Assembly: GCA_963205005.1 (NCBI GenBank)
Contig: CAUJHW010000005.1
Location: 1 to 64,000 of the forward strand
Direction: 5' to 3'
Source: Pseudomonadota bacterium
GTDB taxonomy: Bacteria > Pseudomonadota > Alphaproteobacteria > Caulobacterales > Caulobacteraceae
DNA: 64,000 bases
A program made the position numbers and the translations under genes. Shown here one piece after another: positions 53,019 to 62,427 of this stretch. Position 1 is the stretch's first letter, and each line of letters begins with the position of its first letter. The notes under the pieces are model-generated. The model searched no databases, was not told the DNA's origin, and saw nothing but the letters and a program-made list of their open reading frames with translations.

Positions 53019-53702
53019 ATGAACCTGCCTACCTCCGACACCCTCTGGAAAACCCTGCGTGGCACGCTCGCCGCCGTCGCGGTGGCCGCCGTCGCCGGGG
53101 CCGCTTCGGCGGCGACCTACGTTCCGGTCACCCTGGACTTCGAGGACCTGGCCGACAGCGCCAATGGCGGCGTTCCGCTCGACGCCTACATGGGCTTCAG
53201 CTTTGACGCCGGGACCTTCTATGTCACCGCCCTGACCAACAACACGCTGATCACCAACAGCGCCCTGGTGATCACCCGCACCGATGGCAAGGCGTTCTAC
53301 TTCGACTCGCTGAAGTACTCGGCCCGTGGCGGCGACTCCGAGAAGTTCTACTTCCTCGCCCACAACGGCGCGGCAACGGTGTTCGACGGCGCCGACCTGA
53401 ACGCCAACGACGACGGCTACTTCAAGACTGACATCACCCAGCCGAAGCTGACCGAACTGTCGGGCTTCCAGAACCAGCTGATCACCCGCCTGACCATCGT
53501 CAGCGGCATCCGCGGCGCGACCAGCCAGGACTATCAGCGGATGACCGTAGACGACCTGCAGTTCCGCATCGAGGAGCCTGCGGTGGTCCCGCCGCCCCCG
53601 ACAGCCGTACCCGAGCCGGCGAGCTGGGCGCTGATGCTGCTGGGTTTCGGCGGCGCGGGCGCCGCGCTTCGCCGCCGACGGCGGCCGCTCGTCACGGCCT
53701 AG
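53019..53702 (+). CDS. PEPxxWA-CTERM sorting domain protein, second copy
   Basis: A 227-residue exported protein with a signal peptide (residues 1-32), a beta-sandwich body (TLDFEDLADSANGGVPLDAYMGFSF...), and the C-terminal sorting signal VPEPASWALMLLGFGGAG with an RRRRR tail. The body is unrelated by eye to the other PEP-CTERM protein in the window apart from the sorting tail. It resembles PEP-CTERM proteins with carbohydrate-binding-like folds. Its stop is shared (CTAG) with the TonB receptor gene. Confidence 0.88.
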   Translation: MNLPTSDTLWKTLRGTLAAVAVAAVAGAASAATYVPVTLDFEDLADSANGGVPLDAYMGFSFDAGTFYVTALTNNTLITNSALVITRTDGKAFYFDSLKYSARGGDSEKFYFLAHNGAATVFDGADLNANDDGYFKTDITQPKLTELSGFQNQLITRLTIVSGIRGATSQDYQRMTVDDLQFRIEEPAVVPPPPTAVPEPASWALMLLGFGGAGAALRRRRRPLVTA

Positions 53703-56038
53703 TAGGTCGCGCGCAACGTCACGCCGTACATCCGCGGATCGCTGGGAGTTCCCACGACCAGGCCGGAGTTTCCGGCCTGGACCGTGACGTTCTGAAGGTA
53801 GCGCTCGCCGAACAGGTTCTTCACCCAGACAGACGCCTCCCAGGCGCCATTCGACCGGAAGCCCGCCGTGGCGTTGAACAGGCGGTAGCCGTCGATCACC
53901 GTGTATCTGCTGGCGGTTGGATCGCCGAACGTGCGGGTCCGCGCCGAGAAATCTCCACGCACATAGGCCTCGCCGGCCACCGCGCCCAGGTCGAGATCGT
54001 CCCTGTATTCGGCGCCCGCGGTCCAGACAAACTTGGGCAGGTTCGGCAGGCCGCGGCCGGTCAGGTTGCAGACCGTCGTCGCATTGCCGATCAACTCCAG
54101 CGGGCACGGCCCGTTGCGGTACGAGGCGTAGATCCCCTTGGTCCGGCTCAGCCCGAACCGGCCGGTCAGGTGTGCGCTCAGCACGAAGGCGCCGTCGACC
54201 TCCAGGCCCTTCACCCGAACCTTCTCGATGTTTGCGAGGTAGCCCCGCAGGGCGCCCGGCCCGGTATCGACGACATTGGTCTGGAAGTCGCGGACCACGG
54301 TGCGGAAGACATCGACGTTCAGCACCAGCCGGCGATCAAACAGCTCGGATTTCAGGCCCAGCTCGTAGTTGGTGTTCCGCTCAGGCCGGACCACCGCCGT
54401 GGCCAGCGCCGGACTGTTGGCGGCGTCCAGGGGCAGGCCCGACATGTTGATCCCGCCTGACTTGCTCGCCTTGGCGAAGCTGGCGTAGGCCCGCGCCCCG
54501 TCACTGAACGCCCAGGACGCCGAGGCCCGGCCCGACAGGCTGCCGTCCCTGTCGCTGGCCCGGTAGGACTGCGGCCGCAGGATCGACAGCTTGCTGTTCA
54601 GCAGCGCGCCCGTCGCCGGGGCGCCCCCGAAGACCGTGGAGTCGAACTGGCCATCCTTGTCCTCGTAGGTGTAGCGCAGCCCACCCGTCAGGCTCAGCCG
54701 GTCGGTCACATGCCAGGTCGCCTCGCCGAACACAGCCGAGCTCTCGCTGTGGAAGCGCGTATGGCCGTCGGTGGTGTAGCCATCGAGCAGGTTCGCCGGA
54801 AACGCCGGCGCCAGGCCCAGCAGCCAGTAGGTCGCCTGCGGGCCGTAGCCGGTGATCGGCTCGCCCTTGATGGTCTGGGCGAAGTAGTAGAGCCCGGCGA
54901 CGTACTCGACCCCATGGCTGCCGTTTGAGGCGATGCGCAGTTCCTGGCTGTACTGGTCCTGGCGCGACGGGATGTGCTGGGTCAGCTGGATCGGGATCGA
55001 TGTGTAGTCGCGGTCATTGGCGGCGTCCCAGTTCCACCAGCGCCAGGCGCTGACGGAGGTCACCGTCGCGAAGCCCACGTCCCAGTTGGCCACCGCCGAG
55101 AACCCGGCGTCGTCGGTGTTCACCAGCAGGGGCGCGTCGATGTCGGTCAGGCGGTCGTGGGGATCCTGGCTGGGTGGCGCGTAGCCCAGTCCAGCCGCCA
55201 GGGCCGGATACTGCCGGGCGGCGGACCTGAGGGTTGTCCCCACCCGGACGAACACCTGCGTGCAACAGTCGGTGTTGATCGAGCTGTCGTCGCCGGACAG
55301 AAGCAGGCTGAACCGATCGTTCGGCTTGAAGAGCAGCTGGCCGTGGATGGCGCGATTGTCCACGTCGTTCTGCCTGCGGCCGCTGCGGACGTTGTGGATC
55401 ACGCCGTCCCGGAAGGTCCCGGTCACCGACAGGCGCCCGGCCACCACGCCGCCCCAGAGCGGTCCGGTCACGGTGACCTTTCCCTGCCGGTATTCGTGGT
55501 TTCCGAATGTGACTTCCGCCTCGCCGCCGAAGGTGAATGCCGGCGCCCGCGTGGTGATGTTGATCGCGCCCGCCGTGGTGTTCTTGCCGAACAGCGTGCC
55601 CTGCGGTCCGCGCAGCACTTCCACGCGCTCCACGTCCAGGAAGTCGAACGCCGCCGTGGCCGGACGGGCACGGTAGACCTGGTCGACATAGAAGCCCACG
55701 CCCGGCTCAAGCCCATCGTTTGACTGGGCAATGGCGACCACGCTCGATCCCAGCCCCCGGATGGTCACCGCCGTGTTTCGCGGGTTGGGCGAGGCGTAGT
55801 TCAGATTGGGGATCAGCTGGACGATCTGGCTGACGTTGTTGGTCCCGGACGTCCGCAGCGCCTCCGCGCCGACCACGGACAGCCCACCCGGCACGGCCTG
55901 GGCATCCTCGGACCTCAACCGGGCCGTGACGATAACGGTATCGATCTCCGCGGCGCTATCCGCCTGGGCCGGGCCACCAATCGCCAGCGTCGAAACTGCA
56001 CCCATAAGCGCCGCTACGCCCGACAGCTGTCCCGCCAT
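53699..56038 (-). CDS. TonB-dependent outer-membrane receptor
   Basis: A 779-residue receptor with a signal peptide (to about AQA at 26), TonB box IDTVIVTA (about 33-40), a plug domain (VPGGLSVVGAEAL to GTLFGKNTTAGAINITT), and a 22-strand barrel ending in ...MYGVTLRATY with the terminal aromatic. The plug wording is like Caulobacterales/Sphingomonadales receptors for carbohydrates or aromatic compounds rather than siderophores; this is inference. GGGGTGAGG precedes the ATG. Strong tandem palindromes lie immediately upstream. Confidence 0.95.
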   Translation of the reverse strand: MAGQLSGVAALMGAVSTLAIGGPAQADSAAEIDTVIVTARLRSEDAQAVPGGLSVVGAEALRTSGTNNVSQIVQLIPNLNYASPNPRNTAVTIRGLGSSVVAIAQSNDGLEPGVGFYVDQVYRARPATAAFDFLDVERVEVLRGPQGTLFGKNTTAGAINITTRAPAFTFGGEAEVTFGNHEYRQGKVTVTGPLWGGVVAGRLSVTGTFRDGVIHNVRSGRRQNDVDNRAIHGQLLFKPNDRFSLLLSGDDSSINTDCCTQVFVRVGTTLRSAARQYPALAAGLGYAPPSQDPHDRLTDIDAPLLVNTDDAGFSAVANWDVGFATVTSVSAWRWWNWDAANDRDYTSIPIQLTQHIPSRQDQYSQELRIASNGSHGVEYVAGLYYFAQTIKGEPITGYGPQATYWLLGLAPAFPANLLDGYTTDGHTRFHSESSAVFGEATWHVTDRLSLTGGLRYTYEDKDGQFDSTVFGGAPATGALLNSKLSILRPQSYRASDRDGSLSGRASASWAFSDGARAYASFAKASKSGGINMSGLPLDAANSPALATAVVRPERNTNYELGLKSELFDRRLVLNVDVFRTVVRDFQTNVVDTGPGALRGYLANIEKVRVKGLEVDGAFVLSAHLTGRFGLSRTKGIYASYRNGPCPLELIGNATTVCNLTGRGLPNLPKFVWTAGAEYRDDLDLGAVAGEAYVRGDFSARTRTFGDPTASRYTVIDGYRLFNATAGFRSNGAWEASVWVKNLFGERYLQNVTVQAGNSGLVVGTPSDPRMYGVTLRATY

Positions 56039-56047
56039 GCCTCACCC

Positions 56048-56103
56048 CGTTATGCGGTTTAAGTACATAACGCGACTCCGTTATGCGGTCGATATGCATA
56101 ACG
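56048..56103. promoter_or_regulatory. two tandem 25-bp palindromic operators upstream of the TonB receptor
   Basis: CGTTATG-N11-CATAACG occurs twice, at 56048-56072 and 56079-56103, with a 31-bp centre-to-centre distance (about three helical turns). The seven-base arms are perfect in both copies and both spacers begin CGGT. On the receptor strand they cover the region where the promoter must lie (TCGACC-N17-TATGTA is the best match). Likely binding sites for a dimeric regulator not encoded nearby. Confidence 0.7.
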
Positions 56104-56123
56104 AGATGCGGTGAGCGTGTTGA

Positions 56124-56144
56124 TGCTGACATCTCCTGTCAGCA
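56124..56144. promoter_or_regulatory. third inverted repeat in the TonB receptor-uvrB intergenic region
   Basis: TGCTGAC and GTCAGCA are perfect 7-bp arms with a 7-bp spacer. The sequence differs from the tandem palindromes next to it, so a different protein or a leader hairpin for uvrB is possible. Confidence 0.35.
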
Positions 56145-56196
56145 GGCCTGTGCGTTGATCTGGTGATCCTCGCGTGGAGCGCCTACCTTGAATGCC

Positions 56197-58434
56197 ATGC
56201 CCCGTCCTGCCGAACCGGCGGGCGTCGCGGATATGTCCGCGTCGTTCGACTACGATGAAAACACCATGCCGCTCCTCTGGAAGCCGCACCGTCCGGTGCG
56301 CCCGGAGAAGAGCGAGGGTGGCCGCAAGTTCAAGCTGGTCTCGGCCTACGACCCCGCCGGCGACCAGCCGACCGCGATCCGGGAACTGGTCGGCGGCATC
56401 GACGGTGGGGAGCGCGATCAGGTGCTGCTGGGGGTCACTGGCTCCGGCAAGACCTTCACCATGGCCAAGATCATCGAGGAGACCCAGCGGCCGGCTCTGA
56501 TCCTGGCGCCCAACAAGACGCTGGCGGCCCAGCTCTACAGCGAATTCAAGAGCTTCTTCCCCGAGAACGCGGTCGAGTTCTTCGTCTCCTACTACGACTA
56601 CTACCAGCCCGAGGCCTACGTCCCGCGGACCGACACCTACATCGAAAAGGACTCCTCGATAAACGAGCAGATCGACCGCATGCGCCACTCGGCGACCCGG
56701 GCGATCCTGGAACGCGACGATGTGATCGTGGTGGCCTCGGTGTCCTGCATCTACGGCATCGGCTCGGTCGAGACCTATTCGGCCATGACCTTCTCGCTGA
56801 AGGCCGGCGACCGCATCGACGAGAAGAAGCTGATGCAGGACCTCGTCGCGCTCCAGTACAAGCGCAATGACGCGGCCTTCGAGCGCGGCACGTTCCGCCG
56901 TCGGGGCGACACGCTGGAGATCTATCCGGCCCACTACGAGGACCGCGCCTGGCGGATCAGCCTGTTCGGCGACGAGATCGAATCGATCACCGAGTTCGAC
57001 CCGCTGACCGGCAAGAAGACCGCCGACCTGCAGGGCGTGAAGATCTACGCCAACAGCCACTACGTCACGCCGCGGCCGACGCTCCGGCAGGCGATCAACC
57101 ACATCAAGGACGAGCTCAAGGCGCGCCTCGACTGGATGGTGGCGAACGGCAAGCTCCTCGAGGCGCAGCGCCTCGAACAGCGCACCACCTTCGACATCGA
57201 GATGATCGAGGCCACCGGCTCCTGCGCCGGCATCGAGAACTACAGCCGCTATCTCACCGGCCGCCGCGAGGGCGAGCCGCCGCCGACCTTCTTCGAGTAC
57301 ATCCCGGACAACGCCCTGCTGTTCGTCGACGAGAGCCACCAGACCGTGCCTCAGATCGGTGGGATGTACCGGGGCGACTACCGCCGCAAGTTCACCCTGG
57401 CCGAGTACGGCTTCCGCCTGCCCTCCTGCATCGACAACCGCCCGCTCAAGTTCGAGGAGTGGGACGCCATGCGGCCGGACAGCGTGTTCGTGTCCGCCAC
57501 CCCCGGCCCTTGGGAGATGGAGCGCACCGGCGGCGTGTTCGCCGAGCAGGTTATCCGCCCTACCGGCCTCATCGACCCGCCGGTGGAGATCAAGCCGGTG
57601 CAGTCCGACGGCTTCAGCCAGGTGGACGACGTCATCGACCAGGTGCGCCAGACCGCCGCCGTCGGCTACCGCTCGCTGATCACCGTGCTGACCAAGAAGA
57701 TGGCCGAGGACCTCACCGAGTACATGCACGAGCAGGGCCTGCGGGTCCGCTACATGCACTCCGACGTCGACACCATGGAGCGGATCGAGATCATCCGCGA
57801 CCTGCGGCTGGGCGCCTTCGATTGCCTGGTCGGCATCAACCTGCTGCGCGAGGGCCTCGACATTCCCGAGTGTGGGCTGGTGGCCATCCTCGACGCTGAC
57901 AAGGAGGGCTTCCTGCGCTCCGAGACCTCACTCATTCAAACCATTGGCCGGGCGGCCCGGAACGTCGACGGCCGGGTCATCCTCTACGCCGACCGCGTCA
58001 CCGGCTCGATGGAACGCGCGCTCGCCGAGACGAAGCGCCGCCGGGAGAAGCAGCAGGCCTACAACCTCGACCACGGCATCACGCCCGAGAGTGTGAAGAG
58101 CCAGATCAAGGACATCCTCGCCAGCCCCTACGAGAAGGACCGGGTCACCGTGCCTGTGGGGATCGCCGAGGACGGCAAGCCGTTCATGGGCGACAACTTC
58201 AAGGTCACGCTCAAGGACCTGGAGGCCCGCATGCGCGAGGCCGCCGCCAACCTGGAGTTCGAGACTGCCGCCCGCCTGCGCGACGAAATCAAGCGACTGA
58301 AGATGCTCGACCTGGAATTCGCCAACGAGATGCTGACCCCCCAGGACGAGACCGCCGACAGGGGCGCTGTCAAGCGCGTCAAGGCAGAAGCCCGGGCCGA
58401 GGCGGCCGAGCGGTTCCGGAAGGGCCGGCTCTAG
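56197..58434 (+). CDS. uvrB: excinuclease ABC subunit B
   Basis: A 745-residue UvrB for nucleotide-excision repair. Walker A is GVTGSGKT. The beta-hairpin region is [12 protein letters not shown], the DEAD-like box VDESHQT, helicase motif [11 protein letters not shown], and the C-terminal UvrC-binding UVR motif [24 protein letters not shown]. An extended N-terminus precedes the usual core start. ATG 56197 is chosen over TTG 56188; ATG 56233 is also possible. No alphaproteobacterial LexA box was seen upstream. Confidence 0.95.
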   Translation: MPRPAEPAGVADMSASFDYDENTMPLLWKPHRPVRPEKSEGGRKFKLVSAYDPAGDQPTAIRELVGGIDGGERDQVLLGVTGSGKTFTMAKIIEETQRPALILAPNKTLAAQLYSEFKSFFPENAVEFFVSYYDYYQPEAYVPRTDTYIEKDSSINEQIDRMRHSATRAILERDDVIVVASVSCIYGIGSVETYSAMTFSLKAGDRIDEKKLMQDLVALQYKRNDAAFERGTFRRRGDTLEIYPAHYEDRAWRISLFGDEIESITEFDPLTGKKTADLQGVKIYANSHYVTPRPTLRQAINHIKDELKARLDWMVANGKLLEAQRLEQRTTFDIEMIEATGSCAGIENYSRYLTGRREGEPPPTFFEYIPDNALLFVDESHQTVPQIGGMYRGDYRRKFTLAEYGFRLPSCIDNRPLKFEEWDAMRPDSVFVSATPGPWEMERTGGVFAEQVIRPTGLIDPPVEIKPVQSDGFSQVDDVIDQVRQTAAVGYRSLITVLTKKMAEDLTEYMHEQGLRVRYMHSDVDTMERIEIIRDLRLGAFDCLVGINLLREGLDIPECGLVAILDADKEGFLRSETSLIQTIGRAARNVDGRVILYADRVTGSMERALAETKRRREKQQAYNLDHGITPESVKSQIKDILASPYEKDRVTVPVGIAEDGKPFMGDNFKVTLKDLEARMREAAANLEFETAARLRDEIKRLKMLDLEFANEMLTPQDETADRGAVKRVKAEARAEAAERFRKGRL

Positions 58435-59213
58435 TCGAAGGTGTCCGCCAGCCGCTGGGGTCCGCCGACCCTGCGCAGGTAGATCACCGCGTTCAGCGCC
58501 GTGCCGAGCGCCATCAGCACGGCGACCATCAGCTGGGTGGCGATCCGCACGCCGGGCGCGGCCGGATCCTCCGCGCCGCCCGCGGCGGCCACGGCGACGA
58601 CGCCGACCAGCATGCCGGGCAGGCTGAGGATCACCGAGGCCATCAGGAAGCCCAGGACCTGGCCGCGCATCCGGCCCCAGGAACCCGCCGCCGTGGCGCC
58701 CGGATCACCCACAAGCCAGGCGATCGGCAGCAGCATCAGCCGGGTCAGGACGATCGTACCCACCAGTCCTCCAGCCGCGACCAGCAGGAAGCGGGGCAGA
58801 AGCTGTTCGGGTGGCAGGCCCTGCGCGCCCTGCGCCACGAAGCCGAGCGCATTGGCCAGGACCGCAACGATGGCGGTCCAGAGCACGAAGCCCACGAACC
58901 CGGCGTCGAGCCGGGGCGGCGACCGCCCGGTCAGCAGGATATGCAGCAGAACGCCCTGAGCCGCGGAGTTCACGCAGGCGAGGACGCCCAGGAATGTCCA
59001 GGTCGCCGGGGTGAAGACCTGCCCGTCCATCGGCACGCCCATTCGCCGCCCGCCGAGGTCGAGGGCCAGGTCCGCGACAGCCAGCGCGCCGAGCACCATC
59101 CAGGCGCTTGAGGGCGCCGCCCGCAGCAGCCGGAACGCCGCGCCGGGCAGGCCGCCCTGTCCCAGGTCGAGCGGAGGACGCCAGGGCGCGCCGGGGGGCG
59201 TGGGGTCAGTCAT
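58431..59213 (-). CDS. multi-pass membrane protein of unknown function
   Basis: A 260-residue protein with about six hydrophobic segments (starting [122 protein letters not shown]). The residue pattern [15 protein letters not shown] at the end is like other alphaproteobacterial membrane proteins of unknown role. Its stop is shared (CTAG) with uvrB. Confidence 0.8.
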   Translation of the reverse strand: MTDPTPPGAPWRPPLDLGQGGLPGAAFRLLRAAPSSAWMVLGALAVADLALDLGGRRMGVPMDGQVFTPATWTFLGVLACVNSAAQGVLLHILLTGRSPPRLDAGFVGFVLWTAIVAVLANALGFVAQGAQGLPPEQLLPRFLLVAAGGLVGTIVLTRLMLLPIAWLVGDPGATAAGSWGRMRGQVLGFLMASVILSLPGMLVGVVAVAAAGGAEDPAAPGVRIATQLMVAVLMALGTALNAVIYLRRVGGPQRLADTFD

Positions 59214-59447
59214 CCCGGCTCCCTACGACAGGCCGCGCCGCCGCGCCAGTTGGCCCGGCTTAACCACGCACCGTGTCGCCGGCGCCCCACCCGTGCGGAC
59301 AACAGCCTTAACTGGCCCCGTTCATGCGGCCGACAGGGAACCTGTGCTGTTTCAGGGCGTAGGTTCTGCAGCAGGGCAGGCCTTGCCGCGATCCGGACCG
59401 GGTCGCGGGCCGTCGGCGCCCTGGGGAGACATTTGAGGATCATGAGG

Positions 59448-59735
59448 ATGTCACCGTCACTCGCCGTGGTCGCCACCAACGACCTCAAGACCGGTCTTCC
59501 GAAAGCGGAGACCGTCGCGCAGCGCGTTCAGCGCCTGCAGGCCGAAGCCCGCCAGCTGGCCAAGGACCACGTCAGGACCCTGACCGTCGCCATGGCGGAC
59601 CTGGAGGGCCTCGCGGCCGAGATCGCAGAGGGGGGCGACTCCTATCCCCCCGGCGTGCGCGACATTGCCCGCCGCCTCTCCGAGGATCTCGACAGCCGCA
59701 TCCAGACCCTGGAAGCCATCACCGCCCGGACCTGA
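59448..59735 (+). CDS. small helical protein of unknown function (95 aa)
   Basis: A 95-residue, mostly helical cytoplasmic protein: AETVAQRVQRLQAEARQLAKDHVRTLTVAMADLEGLAAEIAEGGDSYPPGVRDIARRLSEDLDSRIQTLEAI. The helix-hairpin, Lys/Arg/Glu-rich sequence could form coiled coils. ATG 59448 is preferred, GAGG being 9 nt upstream; ATG 59442 is in frame. It follows a 228-bp region with no gene. Not recognised. Confidence 0.7.
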   Translation: MSPSLAVVATNDLKTGLPKAETVAQRVQRLQAEARQLAKDHVRTLTVAMADLEGLAAEIAEGGDSYPPGVRDIARRLSEDLDSRIQTLEAITART

Positions 59736-59742
59736 AGGGCGC

Positions 59743-60015
59743 CTAGCCCACCAGGTCCCGGAACTCCGGACTGCGGCGCAGCCAGGCGGCAGCGTAGCCG
59801 CAGATGGGCGTGATCTTTAGGCCGCGGTCGCGGGCGTCCTGGCTGAGCGCGCTCATCAGCCGGCCGGACGCGCCGGAGCCGCGCAGGGCGGGCGGGCTGA
59901 AGACGTAGTCCAGGTACATCCGGGGCCCGTCCAGCCGATAGTCGGCGTAGGAGGTCAGGCCCTGCTCATCCATCTCGTAGCGGGCGCCGGTGTCGCGCAG
60001 GGTCGTATCGGGCAT
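59743..60015 (-). CDS. short GNAT-type (YjdJ-like) N-acetyltransferase domain protein
   Basis: A 90-residue Gcn5-like fold typical of the small YjdJ/GNAT subfamily: ARYEMDEQGLTSYADYRLDG, LDYVFSPPALRGSGASGRLMSALSQDARDRGLKITPICGYAAAWLRRSPEF. The RGSGASGRLM loop corresponds to acetyl-CoA motif A. Lone domain; substrate unknown. It is divergent from the DUF3617 lipoprotein gene. Confidence 0.85.
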   Translation of the reverse strand: MPDTTLRDTGARYEMDEQGLTSYADYRLDGPRMYLDYVFSPPALRGSGASGRLMSALSQDARDRGLKITPICGYAAAWLRRSPEFRDLVG

Positions 60016-60075
60016 TCCGCAGGCTCCTCGTCCGTCGTAGGGTCCATGCTGGGGAACGCCGGAGGAACGATCAAG

Positions 60076-60633
60076 ATGCGTCGCGTACTTGTGCTTTGCG
60101 TGGGGCTGCTGGCCCTCGCCGCCTGCCAGAAGAAATCCGAGACCGCCGCGGTTGGCGACACGCCCTCCGCCGCCGCCACGGCTCCCGCCGCTTCACTCGG
60201 CCCGCCCAAGCGCAAGCCGGGGCTGTGGACCCAGACCGTTTCCTCAGACGGGATGACACAGACCATGAAGCTGTGCCTCGACGAGGCGACCGAGGCCAAG
60301 ATGACCGTCTGGGGCCAGCAGGCCAGCAAGGACATCTGCGAGAAGAACACCGTGACGCCCACGGCCGGCGGCTGGACCTTCGTCAGCGCGTGCGACATGG
60401 GCCAGGCGGGCAAGGTGACGACCACCGGCAAGGCGACGGGTGACTTCAACTCGAAATACGTGATCAAGGCCACATCGGTGACCACCGGCTCGTCGATGGC
60501 CCAGACCAACGGAACCCACGAGATGGAGATGACCGGGACCTGGGAAGGCGCCTGCCCGGCCAACATGAAGCCCGGCGACATGACCCTGCCCAACGGCATG
60601 ACCATGAACCTCAACAGCCTGCCGGGGAAATAG
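60076..60633 (+). CDS. DUF3617 domain lipoprotein
   Basis: A 185-residue protein with lipobox LLALAAC at residues 10-16 and a DUF3617 domain: KRKPGLWTQTVSSDGMTQTMKLCLDEAT, KDICEKNTVTPTAGGWTFVSACDM. Four Cys in the domain may form disulfides in the periplasm. GGAGGAACG is about 8 nt before ATG 60076, chosen over the upstream open ATG. Function unknown. Confidence 0.88.
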   Translation: MRRVLVLCVGLLALAACQKKSETAAVGDTPSAAATAPAASLGPPKRKPGLWTQTVSSDGMTQTMKLCLDEATEAKMTVWGQQASKDICEKNTVTPTAGGWTFVSACDMGQAGKVTTTGKATGDFNSKYVIKATSVTTGSSMAQTNGTHEMEMTGTWEGACPANMKPGDMTLPNGMTMNLNSLPGK

Positions 60634-60706
60634 GCGGCGTACATTCCGGGGACGTGTCGGGCGCGGCTGACCTGAGACGTCCTCTGTCCCGTTGAGGAGA
60701 ACGCCC

Positions 60707-61195
60707 ATGGCCAGCAAGGTCGACCTTCCCCCGAACCACGACCGCGAACTGGTGCTCGCCCGGATGGTCGAGGCCACGCCGGAACAGCTCTATCGCGTCT
60801 GGACGACGCCGGAGCTTTACCCGCGCTGGTTCTGCCCGGCGCCCTGGCGCGCGGAAGCCACGAAGATGGACCTGCGTCCCGGCGGCGCCAGCGAGACCAC
60901 CATGTATGGCCCCGATGGAGAGGTCGCGCCGAATCCCGGCGTCTATCTGGAAGTGATACCCAACCGGAAGCTCGTGTTCACCGACGCCTTCACCGAGGGC
61001 TGGGTTCCGGCCGAGGGCGGCGGGATGATGACCGCCACCGTCACCTTCGAGCCGCAGCCGGACGGCCGCACGCTCTACACGGCCCGGGTCAGCCACCCTA
61101 CCGTCGAGAAGCGCCAGCAGCACGAACAGATGGGCTTCCACGACGGCTGGGGCGTCGTCGCCGAACAGATGGAAGCGCTGGCAAAGACCCTCTAG
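60707..61195 (+). CDS. SRPBCC/AHSA1-type START-domain protein
   Basis: A 162-residue activator-of-Hsp90-ATPase-type START fold: RELVLARMVEATPEQLYRVWTTPELYPRWFCP, then GPDGEVAPNPGVYLEVIPNRKLVFTDAFTEGW. Such proteins bind hydrophobic ligands or act with ArsR-type regulators. GAGGAG is 7 nt before ATG 60707. The stop shares CTAG with the convergent thiolase gene. Ligand unknown. Confidence 0.9.
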   Translation: MASKVDLPPNHDRELVLARMVEATPEQLYRVWTTPELYPRWFCPAPWRAEATKMDLRPGGASETTMYGPDGEVAPNPGVYLEVIPNRKLVFTDAFTEGWVPAEGGGMMTATVTFEPQPDGRTLYTARVSHPTVEKRQQHEQMGFHDGWGVVAEQMEALAKTL

Positions 61196-62382
61196 GCCAG
61201 CTCGATCGCCATGGCCGCGGCCTCGCCGCCGCCGATACAGAGGCTGGCGACACCCTTGCGGCCGCCGCGCGCCTGCAGGGCGCTGATCAGGGTGGCCAGG
61301 ATGCGAGCGCCCGACGCGCCGATCGGGTGACCGAGCGCGCAGGCGCCGCCGTTGACGTTCAGCTTCGCCCGGTCGAGGCCAAGGTCGCGCTCGGCGATCA
61401 TCGCGACGACCGCGAAGGCCTCGTTGATCTCGAACAGGTCGACGTCGTCCACGCTCCAGCCGGCCCGCTTCAGGGCCTTCTGCACCGCCGGGACGGGCGC
61501 CGTGGTGAACAGGCCGGGCTCGTGGGCATGGGCCGCGTGGCCGGCGATGCGGGCGACGATGGTCATGCCCAGGCGGCGCGCCACGCTCTCGCGGGTCAGC
61601 ACCAGGGCCGCGGCGCCGTCGCTGATCGACGAGGCGTTGGCGGCGGTGATTGTGCCGTCCTTGGCGAAGGCGGGCTTGAGGGTCGGGATCTTGGCCGGAT
61701 CGGCCTTCAGCGGCTGCTCGTCCCTGTCGACCGTGACCGTTCCCTTGCGGTCGGTTACCTGAACCGGCGTGATCTCACGGGCGAAGGCGCCGCTCTCGGT
61801 GGCCGCGCGCGCCCTGGTCAGCGAGCCGATCGCGTACTCGTCCTGGGCCTCGCGGGTGAACTGGTAGGCCTTGGCGGTCTCCTCGGCGAAAGAGCCCATC
61901 AGCCGGCCCGGCTCGTAGGCGTCCTCCAGTCCGTCCAGGTACATGTGGTCAAACATGGTGTCGTGGCCGATCCGAGCCCCGGCGCGATGCTTGGTCATCA
62001 GGTAGGGCGCGTTGGTCATGCTCTCCATGCCGCCCGCGATGATCACGTCCACGGAGCCCGCGGCCAGGGCGTCATGCGCCAGGATCGCGGCCTGCATGCC
62101 CGAGCCGCACATCTTGTTGACCGTGGTGGCCTCCACCGACTTGGGCAGGCCCGCGCCCAGCGCGGCCTGCCGGGCCGGCGCCTGGCCGAGACCCGCCGGC
62201 AGCACGCAGCCCATGATGATCTGTTCGACGGCGGCAGGATCGACGCCCGAACGCTCAACCGCGGCGCGGACGGCGGCCGCGCCGAGATCGGTGGCCTTCA
62301 CGGCGGATAGCGTACCCTGGAAGCCGCCCATGGGCGTGCGGGCATAGCTGGCGATGACAACGGGATCGGAGGTCTGGGTCAT
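61192..62382 (-). CDS. acetyl-CoA C-acyltransferase (thiolase)
   Basis: A 396-residue thiolase. The nucleophile Cys92 is in TVNKMCGSGMQAA. GGMESMTNAPY, the His of NVNGGACALGHPIGASG and the C-terminal Cys of SLCIGGGEAAAMAI are all present. The length fits the acetyl-CoA acetyltransferase (biosynthetic) type, as in polyhydroxyalkanoate or ketone-body routes, rather than FadA. It starts 45 bp after the small ORF that follows mnmA. Confidence 0.95.
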   Translation of the reverse strand: MTQTSDPVVIASYARTPMGGFQGTLSAVKATDLGAAAVRAAVERSGVDPAAVEQIIMGCVLPAGLGQAPARQAALGAGLPKSVEATTVNKMCGSGMQAAILAHDALAAGSVDVIIAGGMESMTNAPYLMTKHRAGARIGHDTMFDHMYLDGLEDAYEPGRLMGSFAEETAKAYQFTREAQDEYAIGSLTRARAATESGAFAREITPVQVTDRKGTVTVDRDEQPLKADPAKIPTLKPAFAKDGTITAANASSISDGAAALVLTRESVARRLGMTIVARIAGHAAHAHEPGLFTTAPVPAVQKALKRAGWSVDDVDLFEINEAFAVVAMIAERDLGLDRAKLNVNGGACALGHPIGASGARILATLISALQARGGRKGVASLCIGGGEAAAMAIELA

Positions 62383-62427
62383 CCGGCAGATATAATTTCA
62401 GCGGGCGCCGAAAACCAGCCGCCGCGC

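Noticed and set aside
56104-56196. LexA (SOS) box before uvrB
   Set aside because: I looked for the alphaproteobacterial GTTC-N7-GTTC pattern and did not find it; the palindrome present is different.
56059-57759. A 566-residue minus-strand open frame
   Set aside because: Antisense to uvrB, which is unmistakable.
59260-59313. CtrA-like half-sites TTAACCAC (59260) and TTAACT (59308) before the small helical protein gene
   Set aside because: They are not spaced as a TTAA-N7-TTAA pair, so they are too weak to call as a CtrA site.
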